Assembly: GCF_043290135.1 (NCBI RefSeq)
Contig: NC_134701.1
Coordinates: forward strand, 102,784,843 to 102,848,842
Source: Rhipicephalus microplus
Lineage: Eukaryota > Arthropoda > Arachnida > Ixodida > Ixodidae
Length of the DNA: 64,000 nucleotides
Reading direction: 5' to 3'
Made by a program: the position numbers and the translations under genes
The notes under the pieces: model-generated
Databases searched by the model: none
What the model was told of the DNA's origin: nothing
What the model saw: only the letters and a program-made list of their open reading frames with translations
Part shown: in pieces, positions 54,002-64,000 of the stretch
How the letters are laid out: every line of letters begins with the position of its first letter
Position numbering within the stretch: the first letter of the stretch is position 1

Positions 54002-57000
54002 GGTAAGGGGGACACTTTTTTATCTAGACCAAATATGCCACTCAGTGCAAATGTGTGTCGCTGCACTCGAACGAGGCGTCGTGAAACGGCAACCTTACGC
54101 GCCTTTGCGAGTGCGGTTGCCGATTCGCTTTGACAACGCTAACGCTAGCAGAGCCATGGTGCATCGGCGCGGCCTTACTGGAGCTCATTCGAGACAACTG
54201 CGGCAACATGCATGTGTATGGTGATTAATTTTTTCATATGTGCAGTGTAGTGAGGAAGACGCACACGGCGCTTGCTACGTTGTTGAATAAACGAAGCCTG
54301 CAGTGCCATTTGATGGAAAGCAGCATTTTGTTTACGTTCGCGGGCGATACAATTCGTAACTTGGCTCGATTCACCTAGCCAACCGCCTAAGTGGGTTGAT
54401 TAGCATACGTTCACGGTAGAGCGTTATTATGCCCCTAAACAGTGGCGTGTGCTTGTTAAAAGATATAATGTGTGTGCCTAGTGTAGAGAGAGAGGTGTTC
54501 GTGCAATCTGCATATGTACCTGCAAGACGCTTTAGCTTGTAACTAATAATGTACCGGCCAGCACCTACATTGTACGCCTGACTTTGAAGAAAACTTGCAT
54601 GCACAATGTGAGATTTTGTAATCTGCTAGAGTTGCTTTTTATAAAATAATACACTGCCAGCATGTTCAAAATATGTTTCGCTGCTGTGTGGCAGGGGTGC
54701 GGTTATCACGCTGTTGTGTAGTTGCTGATGCAAGCACTTATAGTTTTGATGCGTTAATATTTCTCATCTAACTCATCAGGTGTTTGGCTGTTTCAGCACA
54801 AACAAGGCAAAGAGAGAAGGAAGACGAGTAATGACAGGACGAGTGTCGATTTTTGTTTGCAGGAGAATACCCATGTTGGTGTATTTATTGTGACAGCCTT
54901 TCTGTGTTGCTTTTTTGCCCAATTTATGCAACAACACAGTTGTCAGCAATATGAGAGAGAACACTGAAATTAGCTTTTAAAGATCATGGTGACTAAATGC
55001 CTAGTAATTCACAGCACAAAGTAACAACAAAAGACATCAGTATGATTAATGTGGACGAGTACAGTCGTGCATCTAGAAAATATATTGTGCAAAATGTAGC
55101 CTAAGTAAGAAACCTCTCTATGTTTGCAAATAGTGTGACGTCACTTCGAGCGCCGTGCCAGCCATTCCCTCCCTCTGTGCAAGGGCTGGTTGGCAAGGAA
55201 GTTGTTTGTGACGTTCCTGATAGACCACTGAGATGTATGCGATTCTAAACCTGTAGCCTAATATATACGTAATCTTTTGCGCAGTTACATCGCTGCATCT
55301 GACACCTACAACTTATTTGCATATTTACATTGCTCCCTTAGGACCTAACACACAAACTTGTTGTTTGCATTGTCAGTTCATGAATATCGAGCGGTAAAGG
55401 TACTGAGTATATGTGAAACAAGAATCTCTGCTTATTACATGAAGACATATGAGGCCTTCGATAAAACGAGTTATACCTTTATTGGGCTTGCGTACTCGTC
55501 GGGGCGATTCATACATGCAGCTTCAGCAAATGGTATCCTCTAGCCCGGTGACCATGCAATTTTTTTCTGCACATAGCGCAAACATGGAGATGTACCCACT
55601 CGCAGATGGTCGCGTCAAGTGCATATTTACCTTGACTAAAATGTCGAATCAAGTTTTTTCATCGACCGGTCCTTGCCATGAGTGCTAACGTCTTCGCAAA
55701 CAAGACACATTGTTATTGACACTGCACACACCACACACAATATTCTCAGTTAAACCAAGATTCTCAATACCTTTCAATGCACACTACATGCCGCAATCAA
55801 CAGTGCACATTTTTGAAGACTATGCCACTGTTCCTCGCACAGGCCGCCACGTGTGTTCACTTCTTCAAGATAAACAGACAGCGTGGCAAATATTTTACCA
55901 CACAGCTAGATGTTTGCTGACACATACTACAGCTAATGTCGACATTGTAACGTGAAGTGTAAGCTTTGAAAAATTAAAACTTGCCCCCAACACCGCACGA
56001 CTGTACCGGGCTGAGCCACCAGCGGGAGTGTTTTTCCAGCCACACCTTTTACATGTGCCAGTGACATCATGCTGTGACGTACCTCGGTAGGGGCCTATCG
56101 CTGCATACTTTATGTGAATGAGGGTCCTGTTAGTGAAAGCAGGCATTGTTGATTTCGTAACTTGTTCATTCCCAACTGGACCTTCATTTGCACGAGTTGT
56201 CTGACTGATATTCAGGCAAACTTTTGTGCAATAAATTACACAGTTGGCAGTCTGTGCTTGCTCCATACTGTTGTTACTGGTGTTTCTTGTTGTTACTTTG
56301 CACTGCTCATTACTGCTCACCTATAGAAACTAGCCTATCTTGCTGCTGTTTTGGACAAGATGCAGCTGGCAAGTGCGATAGTGTTCATAACTCTAAATTC
56401 TCAAGCAAAAATTATCGTTTCATATTCAGTTAGTTGCATTCATATCAGTACATTATAAGAAATCATTGATTAAACATTAATCCGTGTTCCTTCACATAAT
56501 GCTCACAACTTTTATATCAAATTGAATGGTGTTTATAAAAAACACGGGTTTTAGCTAAACTTCATGCTCTTTTCTTGAACAGCTGACAAAACGCTATTGG
56601 ATGCTTACTTGCCATGAATTGGACTGTGTTTGAAATACATTGCAATTCTTCACCGGACTGCCAGTACACTTCACATTGGGGGAACATTTATTAACCATGG
56701 ATTGATTAATTAAGAACGGAAAGAAAGAAGCGGCAGACCGGGATACTTGATATTGGCATCCGTTTTGCTACCCAGCACATTATCATGCAAACTTCCTATA
56801 GAGTGGTTATGCGTCTTGCATGTGTGTCTGTAAACCAAGAACTTTGGATAGAAATATATTTTTCTTACAAATGGTTGCAGTACTGTGGAGGCCGTAGGGC
56901 TGCTTAGGAATGGTGGAATCCCTGGACATGTGTTCAACCTTGCTGCATCAGCTCCTTGGTGTTTTCACGGCATCTTTACAGATGTGTTGGGTGAGTAAAG

Positions 57001-59267
57001 CAAGCAGGTTTCAACACAAGAAAAAGTATAATATGGCAGCACCTCTTGTGCGTGCCTTACATCCCAAGTATATAAAATATTTATCTTGCACCTTGTGGCC
57101 TGTAATTTTTAAAGAGACACTTCTTTTTGCTTTATATTTGAGTCTTGATGCTTCGACAGCAATGTATTTGTGTTTGACAGCAAGTGTTCTTGAACAAATA
57201 ACTGATCTCAATAATGACAAAACACCCTTCATACTTGGTCCTTAGCATAAGCTAGCACATACCTGTAGTAGATTCAATTATTCATTTTTTGCTGGGATGA
57301 TAATGGGCAAGTAGCAAAGGCAAGTTCAGATTAGAGTGGTCGGTGACGTCTGTTTAGGCTCTGCCATATTGCTTTGCAACCAGAGTTACTTGTGGCCACA
57401 TATACAATGAAGCCACATGACGTGCATTCTAAATGAGATTACCATATCACATTTCGCTGCATCTCAATGTGTGCCAAACAAATGCAGATATCATTAGCTT
57501 GCCACTATAAAGGGATACTAAACCAACACAAGGTTGAAATTTAGTCGTGGTGTTGCAGCTGTGTATGACTCTACAATGGATGCATAGCCGTGATAATTTG
57601 TCTATATGTTGTCGCAATAGTAATGTTACACACATTGTACGATACAAAAGAGGTCCTCGCTTATTTCGCTTTTTTCGCAATGCTTCTTTCTTGTCTCTTC
57701 TTGCCATGTGCTCCTCTTCACTGTACAAGGAGCAAGAGTAGTGGGCACACAAACACGTATTTAAAAAAAATGTTGTAAGGTGAGCACTGAGAAGCTGAAC
57801 ACTTCCGAAAGGCTCAAAGAGGTAAAGGTATTGTTTCTAGCTACTTTTTGGGCACCCACAGCTAGTTGTGCTGCTGCAGTTAAAAAATGAGTTAAATGTT
57901 AAAAATAATTGGAGGTGGTTTGGCACCCATAATTGCAGTTACATACAGAACTAGGTTTCAATGCGTAAGCAAAATCTGTTCACTCTAAATCAATCCTAAT
58001 GATATCTGAAATTCAGGAAATATTCACAGAAAAGCTCAGGAAAAGGCTAAGTGGTTGCCCCTTGAACGTGAAGGAGATACCTTTCTTCTGAAAGGTCAAT
58101 AGACAGTCTAGTAGTCTCGATATTACATGCACTATAAAATATTCTGGTGTGGTGCTTTTCATGCATGTTATAATGAGAGGGGTTTTTAATAGAACTGTTG
58201 TAACTTTGCCCTGCGTTGCTGAAATTGTTCACATAGTTATAATACATGAATCACTTTATGCCTTTTGATTTTATGCAAATGGTTTGCTTACCCAGTCGGT
58301 TTAACTTGATTTTGATAAAAACATAAATGCTCTAAACTTTTTTTTATTATACAGCAGGTTTATTTTTAAAATACGCGACCATTGATGTGAACACAGTTGG
58401 TGGCGTGCTTGATTAATCCTTCACTATCACCACTCTAACTACACCTGCTACAGTGCATAGTGTGACAAAAGTAATGGTACTTAACATTACTGGCAGCATA
58501 CACTTTTATGTCTCAAAATGTGTTAAAAAGCCTGGTAAAAATGTGTGTACGTTTTTTTTTTCGCTCCAACTAAATATTCTGGTCTACTCAAAATAGCTTC
58601 CGCTCTTTTAAGGTCCTCAAACTATTAGGTGTTCAAAAGAAGTATCAATGCCATATGCTTTCTTTGTCAGCCTACTCACCACTCTAATAATGAGAATTAC
58701 CCGACAACATTACCCAGTAAAATATAGGGATGTTATAAAAAGTAATGTCAATTCAATTGTCAAGAAACGTTGCCAAGTTGCGTTTTTGTTCACTTTTCTT
58801 TTCATAATTTTGTTAAAGTTACTTTTGATAACATCTCCTAGAGTTTGTTTGGCATCATTTTCTACTAGTTCTCATTATAATGTGTTCAACAAAGACAACA
58901 AACCCTTAAATTTATAGTTCTTTCCTTTACTCATGAATCTGAAACAGTGAATCTCAGTAATCTTAGCGGTGTGTGACTTGTTTTTTTTTATCAGTTGTGC
59001 ATGTGTTCAAGTACATGCATTTAGGTGGGAGGGTGAACCATTGCCACCTCCTGTGACTAGCAGATTTTCTGAGAACTGACAGATGCATAATGCTGCCAAA
59101 GAAGTATAGGGATATTGGAAGTAATCGTAACGTAATTGCAATCGTAATGTAATTGCCAGTAGGCAAAAAAAAGGTGTTCCACACTCGCCATAATGGTAAC
59201 AAGCAGCACTGACTTACTCTTCCATGTATAAATGCACATATATACCGTACAAAATGGAAGAGGGATA
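54002..59267. other. Long AT-rich unannotated interval
   Basis: No ORF above 141 codons and none recognisable. Scattered donor-like sites (for example GTGAGTAAAG at about 56990) do not combine into a supported gene. Could be intron or intergenic DNA. Confidence 0.4.
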
Positions 59268-59402
59268 GCCGCCATGGTAGCTCAGATCGGACATGTTATT
59301 CGAAGTTCGCAGGCTCGGTCCCTGTACAGGGCAGGTTATCTTTTTTTCCTTCTACTTTTCCTTCTTCACAATTACAACACTTCTATTCTTCTTGAAGACT
59401 TT
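59268..59402 (+). mobile_element. tRNA-derived SINE
   Basis: GCCGCCATGGTAGCTCAGAT carries an A box (TAGCTCAGATCGG). CGAAGTTCGCAGGCTCGGTC supplies a B-box-like GGCTCGGTCCC. A T-run (59340-59347) and a pyrimidine-rich body with ACAATTACAACACTTCTATT follow. This has the head, spacer and body order of tRNA-derived tick SINEs. The body also resembles 10345-10460. Confidence 0.6.
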
Positions 59403-60255
59403 CTGGGGTAACAAAGGTACCTTATAATCTGAAGAGGCAAACAGAATCTGCCAGTGCACGAGTTAGCTCTTGTAGTGGTTACAAGTAAGATATGTTTTGA
59501 AGAATAAATCATTCTGCCACTTGCCTAAAGAATGGCTACAGGACGTGGCACTGGATGCACTTTGTTATTTTTGAATCAAGCTATCTTGTATTCTATTTTT
59601 ATAAATTACATGGGATACACATGACGGTATCACACACTTTAATGCCACAAAGATTATGCAGCGAACAATGTTATAAATGCGAAATTGCATAAGGATAAGG
59701 TGAAAACTGCACCCTCAACGAGAATGTACAGGGAGCACAGGGTGCAGGCGTCATTCCTTCTGCCCGTGCTTTTCAAGTGCAAGCTGTTTTCACCTCGTTC
59801 TGACCAACTAACTAAATTGAGATGTGTTGTTATAGTGCAAGAAGATGCTCCACGGGAAACTAGGTTTGTCTCAAACTTTGTGTGTCTCTTTCAATCTATA
59901 TGGTGCCCGGTTCAAGAGTTCATGCAGACCAGATCGTGTAAAACAGGACCGTGTAAAATGGACCGTGTAAATAAAATAAAATGGACCATGTAAATAAACA
60001 GGATCGTGTAAAATGTCGTTTTCGTGTGCAACTGTAGTTGTGGTTGTGCTGAATGACCTTTTTTTATATACATTACATAACAAACTTGCTCCTTTAGAGT
60101 CGAGTGCATCTTCGGATCGATTGTAAATGTTTGCATATGCGAGGCCTTAAGTTTTATAAGAAATTGCTCAGTGTGCCACGAGGAAATGTGTGTTCAGCGA
60201 AAATTTGCATATCATTATATACAACTCTTAAAGCCTCGTCTACAACTTTGTGCAG
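59403..60255. other. Unannotated interval
   Basis: A short local repetition of GACC(G/A)TGTAAA at about 59932-60012 (AAACAGGACCGTGTAAAATG and similar) is the only structure I see. Confidence 0.4.
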
Positions 60256-60465
60256 GTTGACCTTGAGCAGAAAACGAGGAGCAGCAGCAGCCCCCAGAAA
60301 AGAGCAAGCACCCTCCAAGCTCCCGAAGCTCTCTTCCACAGGAACATCATGGTCACTGTGTGGCATTGAAAGCCATTGCAAGGAGTGCCTTATCAGTACA
60401 CTGTGCTGCTCTTTCATCGCAGAAGACGAAGTTGACCACTCCAGAGGAACTTCACGCTGTGTATT
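60256..60465 (+). other. Exon-like segment of unknown function
   Basis: Preceded by TACAACTTTGTGCAG (acceptor-like, AG at 60254-60255) and followed by GTGAGT at 60466. One frame is open across it and reads LSRKRGAAAAPRKEQAPSKL, then SLCGIESHCKECLISTLCC. It opens upstream with an ATG at 60137. The Cys-rich part is not a motif I recognise. Base composition is GC-richer than the surroundings. Coding status is unproven. Confidence 0.25.
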
Positions 60466-63400
60466 GTGAGTGCTTCAGTGGTTTTGTTTTTGTCCAGCCA
60501 GCAGTTAAGAAATCATGTGTCAGATTCAGCCGGGATGGCTAGAGGGAGTCGGGCAGGCATGTTTGGACATTTGTCTAGCCAAGTAGTGCCAATTTTCGCA
60601 CTGGTCCTGTTGGAGTTACTGCCACAATCACAGAAGCTACGTCACCTCTCTAAATGTACAGATGTGTCGGGGAAGATTAGCTGCATTAGGTTTTCCTATA
60701 ACTGATAGCTGCCAACATTCTTCATTATATAGGAGTTTTGTTCCTCACTTATGGGTGTAAAGTCCTCCACAGAAAAAATGCAACACGTCTACTTCCAGAA
60801 GGCTCCAAGGCCCTACTTGTAGGTTTTTTCGGCTTGTATCATAAGCACCTCGTTTGGGTGTACATGAACATTTTATAAACATGTACAGCGAAAAATTCGG
60901 GTGGCCGGTCGTTTTGTCGTTATCATGTTCCTCGCAGTATTCTTAAGCATGTTGTGCATTACGTTGTCAATCTGGTTCATGTGCATAGAAGACATTACGA
61001 AGTTTTAGGCTACAATATAAAAAGCCTGGAAGCAAGCTATCAATAATTTTTTAACAGAGTTGCTTAATCTCATACATGATACATCACTAAACTTTCGTGG
61101 GTATTCATCAATGTAAGCTCGTCTTAGTGTTATCCAAAATGAAGATGTGAGTCGACAGATGGAAACATCTAGTAATCAGGGTGAACAGTGGAAGTGCCTC
61201 AGACAGGCTGGCCGATGTTGCGAAAGAAGGACCTAATTTTTAGAAGTCACCTTGTCATCCTTGGCGTGTTAGTTTAAATAAGGTCAGTAATGACATCATC
61301 TTTTGGTGTAGGCGTGTGTGCCTGTTGGAAATGTTTGTCTGAAAAAAAAAAACTATAACGCAGAAGAGTGCAGCCCTTGCTTCTTTTCAAGTTAGGTTGC
61401 GCTGATACAAAGTGTTCTCCTGTCGTAGGTTGGGGGTAAGGGAAGCAAAAAAAGATAAATGATAGAAAAGAAGAAAAAAGAAGAAAGAAAAGGGGGATGA
61501 AGTAAAAGTAGCGCTACACTGCTCCTACTTTGCATCCTCCCTTTTCTTGTTTTTTTTCCCTTGTTTTCTTTTTTCACCCTTTTTGTTACATTTGCATTGT
61601 CCCATCTAATGCATGAATCAATGACACATGGCTTTGCTATAGCAAAGATGCCTATGTGGTGTTGGATTGAACAGTGCATTGTACTTCATTCAGTTAATTA
61701 CAGACTGATCAGTCTTGCAATAAGTGCTTCCTGTCTATCACCACACATGTTCAAATGAAAAGTTTGTGCTTGGTTCTTAGTATGCTGGTATATAGCTTGT
61801 GTCTTGGACTACTCAAAATGAATGTTGTTTTGCTGCTGTTTATGGTAATGAATTTATCCAACATGAAAATATCTTGCCTTGCAAACTTTGTCGGACCTGC
61901 CTTTCTTTTTCTTTCCTATGCAGGCATTGTATGTGAGGGAGGCAGTAACAGAGAGGTAATAGCTTGAGCTTCGGAAGAATAAATGCTGGCAGTGAAGCAA
62001 TTACACATCAAACATCCCAGCCATTTTGCCAACCGTACTAAATGTGTTTTGAAAAAAAAAATATTGTGCTCGGTTACTGTATTGAAAACAGCAAAATGCT
62101 AAAATATATCGCAGAGAACAAAATATTAGGCCACGTTGGTGCCTTCTGGACTTCCCAGGATGTCGTCTGGGTGTTGTTTGTGAAAAGTAAAAAGTGTTTC
62201 AAAAATACTGCCTCTTTTACACCAAATTCGGTGTAGGTATTAAGTAAAGGTGATGGTGTGTAGTGCATGAAGCTCAGTAATATTAGTGCAATTTTTTTGC
62301 TAGATCAAAAGCAAGGAAGCAGTTCTCTTTATATGGCAAGTTATATGATTACACTTTGTTTTAAAGTAGAAATAAATTTTTGAAGTTTTCTTATGATGGC
62401 TGTTTTCTGCATTTGATATACGACAGCTTCCATTCCGAAGTTCTCCATGGCCCTCAATAGGAGACTTCAAAAATCATTTTCCTCATTTAAACAAAAATTG
62501 TAATGATAACACTTGCCATATAACAAGAACTCTTTATTTGCTTTCAACTTACACATAAAAGTAATATTCAATTAGACAAACACACAGCTCAAGTTGCATC
62601 TCAATGTGGACAAAAACGATTATATAGTGATATTTGTAATCTGGACCTAACATTATTTTTTTTCGTGAAATATAACTTCTGTGCAGTGAGTATTTGTGGC
62701 TCAAATATTCATACAAAGTGCAGTGTTGCCATACAAGAAATGCAAACGATAAACAGTTTGGCTGAATTCTTCAAAGCCTATGTAGCGGAAAAATTGCACT
62801 AATGTTACTCGGCTTCAAATACTTTAAGAAGCACCTTTACTTAATATGTACATCAAATTTGATATGGGAAGAAAAAGTGGTACTTCGAAATTTTTCTCAC
62901 AAATAACACCCGCACGACATTCTGCGAAATTCTGATGGTACCCACGTGACCACTACTTTTTCCTCTTCAAAACATTTCTGCAAATAGCTATTTTCAGAAG
63001 AGTAAATTACCATCATTTTTTTAAACTATACACCTGTGATGGTCGCCAGGCAGTATGGTTTGTATGTTTGGTGTAGAATAGCCCAGTGCGAAAAACAACA
63101 AATGTCTGAGCATTCTTTGACGCTCCGGCAATTTCGAAAGCATTTGTTTGTTAGCAGCAATTCAGTTAAGCCCTTGTCTTTATGCTTAGGCCCAGAAACA
63201 AAACACAAGTAACCAAAGTAGTCCTAAGAGTCATGCAGTCTCGCTGTTCCAAGGCTTGTGGAGCCTAATTTAGTGCAAGCTTCACCATTTTTTAAAAATT
63301 CAGATTCAACCAACAGGTTTTGGAGGCACAGTGCATTTTCAGCTAACTTGTTTCACACCAGTTACTTCGATAAAATTGGGAAGTAGAGGTAAAAATACCA

Positions 63401-63860
63401 TTTTAAAGGCATTGTAGATAATAACAAAAAGGACTGCTTTCTTTTTTTGTGTGGTGCTTTGCCTGAACGCTGTGCTTTTTGTGGTATATTTCGTTGTCTA
63501 GTGAACAGAGGCCTTAAAAACTAACATTAGCCATGTTGAGGTCGATTTCTTGGTTATAGTCATTGTAGCCATATTAAAAATATATGACTTCAAACATGAT
63601 TGTTCTTTTGAAGATGTTTTCTTGCATAATGATATTTCAGAGTCTTAGTCAATTTTGTTATAAGAAAACGTGATGTCATAATAGGGTCACTTTTTGTAGG
63701 GTCGTTCAGTTCTACCTTACCTTTTATATTCCTAATAGAGCAGTTATTTTCAATATTGGTATTTAAAATGGAATGAGCATGCTGTATGTAGTAAAGTGTA
63801 AGCACTTACAGATAGCACATGCACCCAACTTTTCTGTTGGCAGTTTATTTCTGTTATTCT
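60466..63860. other. AT-rich unannotated interval
   Basis: Only short frames, a polypurine/polypyrimidine stretch at about 61440-61590, and no repeat family or domain I recognise. Confidence 0.4.
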
Positions 63861-64000
63861 TGATTTATATTTGGGGTTTCACGTCCGAAAACCACGATAT
63901 GATTATGAGAGAGGCCGTAGTGGAGGGCACTGGAAACTTCGACCATATGGGGTTCTTTAACGTACACCCAAATCAGCACACGTGCCTACAGCATTTCTGC
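63861..64000 (-). mobile_element. SINE, 3' part, running off the window end
   Basis: Plus strand TATTTGGGGTTTCACGTCCG, AAAACCACGATATGATTATG, GGCCGTAGTGGAGGGCACTG and GGGGTTCTTTAACGTACACC. On the minus strand this is the body and 3' tail of a tick-type SINE whose tRNA-like head would lie beyond 64000. Its 3' tail is the sequence inserted at 42098-42135. Confidence 0.7.

Noticed and set aside
60137..60469. A coding gene in the exon-like region near 60.3 kb
   Set aside because: No recognisable domain, and joining to the next open segment would need a 39-base intron, which is too short.

Overview
This window looks like repeat-dense genomic DNA of a chelicerate, most likely a hard tick (Ixodidae). 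The organism call is an inference. It rests on the mix of Ty3/gypsy LTR elements, a Penelope-like element, LINE 3' ends and tRNA-derived SINE pieces of a type I associate with ixodid ticks, on long (TA)n, TCTA and GACA microsatellites, and on the absence of bacterial-style gene packing. I found no convincing host protein-coding gene. Almost every long ORF belongs to a transposable element or to a simple repeat.

Layout. 1-10 kb: a promoter-like repeated region (912-1518), a GACA microsatellite, a dispersed repeat built on a degenerate GTCC-rich array (2030-2562), a TCTA microsatellite fused to a ~147-bp tandem repeat (4031-5888), a decayed LINE on the minus strand (6214-7556) and a truncated Penelope-like element on the plus strand (7557-8725). 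10-26 kb: a series of LTR elements set in (TA)n tracts. These are a small gag-only element on the minus strand (11014-13739), a truncated LINE (13821-14817), an element whose integrase is encoded upstream of its reverse transcriptase (15029-19555, Gmr1-type order), and a decayed gypsy element on the minus strand (19578-24759). A duplicated 320-bp segment, a gag-like ORF and a near-perfect 163-bp palindrome follow. 26.7-32.7 kb: an apparently intact gypsy element with 409-bp LTRs that differ at 3 sites and a perfect 4-bp target duplication. Its gag and pol are in a -1 arrangement with a slippery heptamer and a potential pseudoknot. 33-45 kb: minisatellites, second copies of the two dispersed repeat families, hairpins and GC-rich DNA. 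45.1-50.3 kb: a non-autonomous LTR element (gag plus protease, no polymerase) with a SCAN-like capsid, nested in the 3' end of an RTE-like LINE. 50.7-51.2 kb: a ~53-bp minisatellite. 51-64 kb: mostly AT-rich unannotated DNA with tRNA-like SINE pieces, possible exon-like segments and a SINE cut by the window end.

How parts relate. Only the 26.7-32.7 kb element shows open gag and pol frames, complete catalytic motifs and paired LTRs, so it is the only candidate for autonomous activity. The minus-strand gypsy element at 19.6-24.8 kb is its decayed relative. It keeps the same gag-stop, stem, GGAGG-loop and downstream CCTCC architecture with different stem sequences, which supports a conserved -1 frameshift pseudoknot. 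The 15-19.6 kb and 45-50 kb elements have different LTRs, but one shows the integrase-first order and the other the SCAN-like capsid that are both associated with the Gmr1 lineage.
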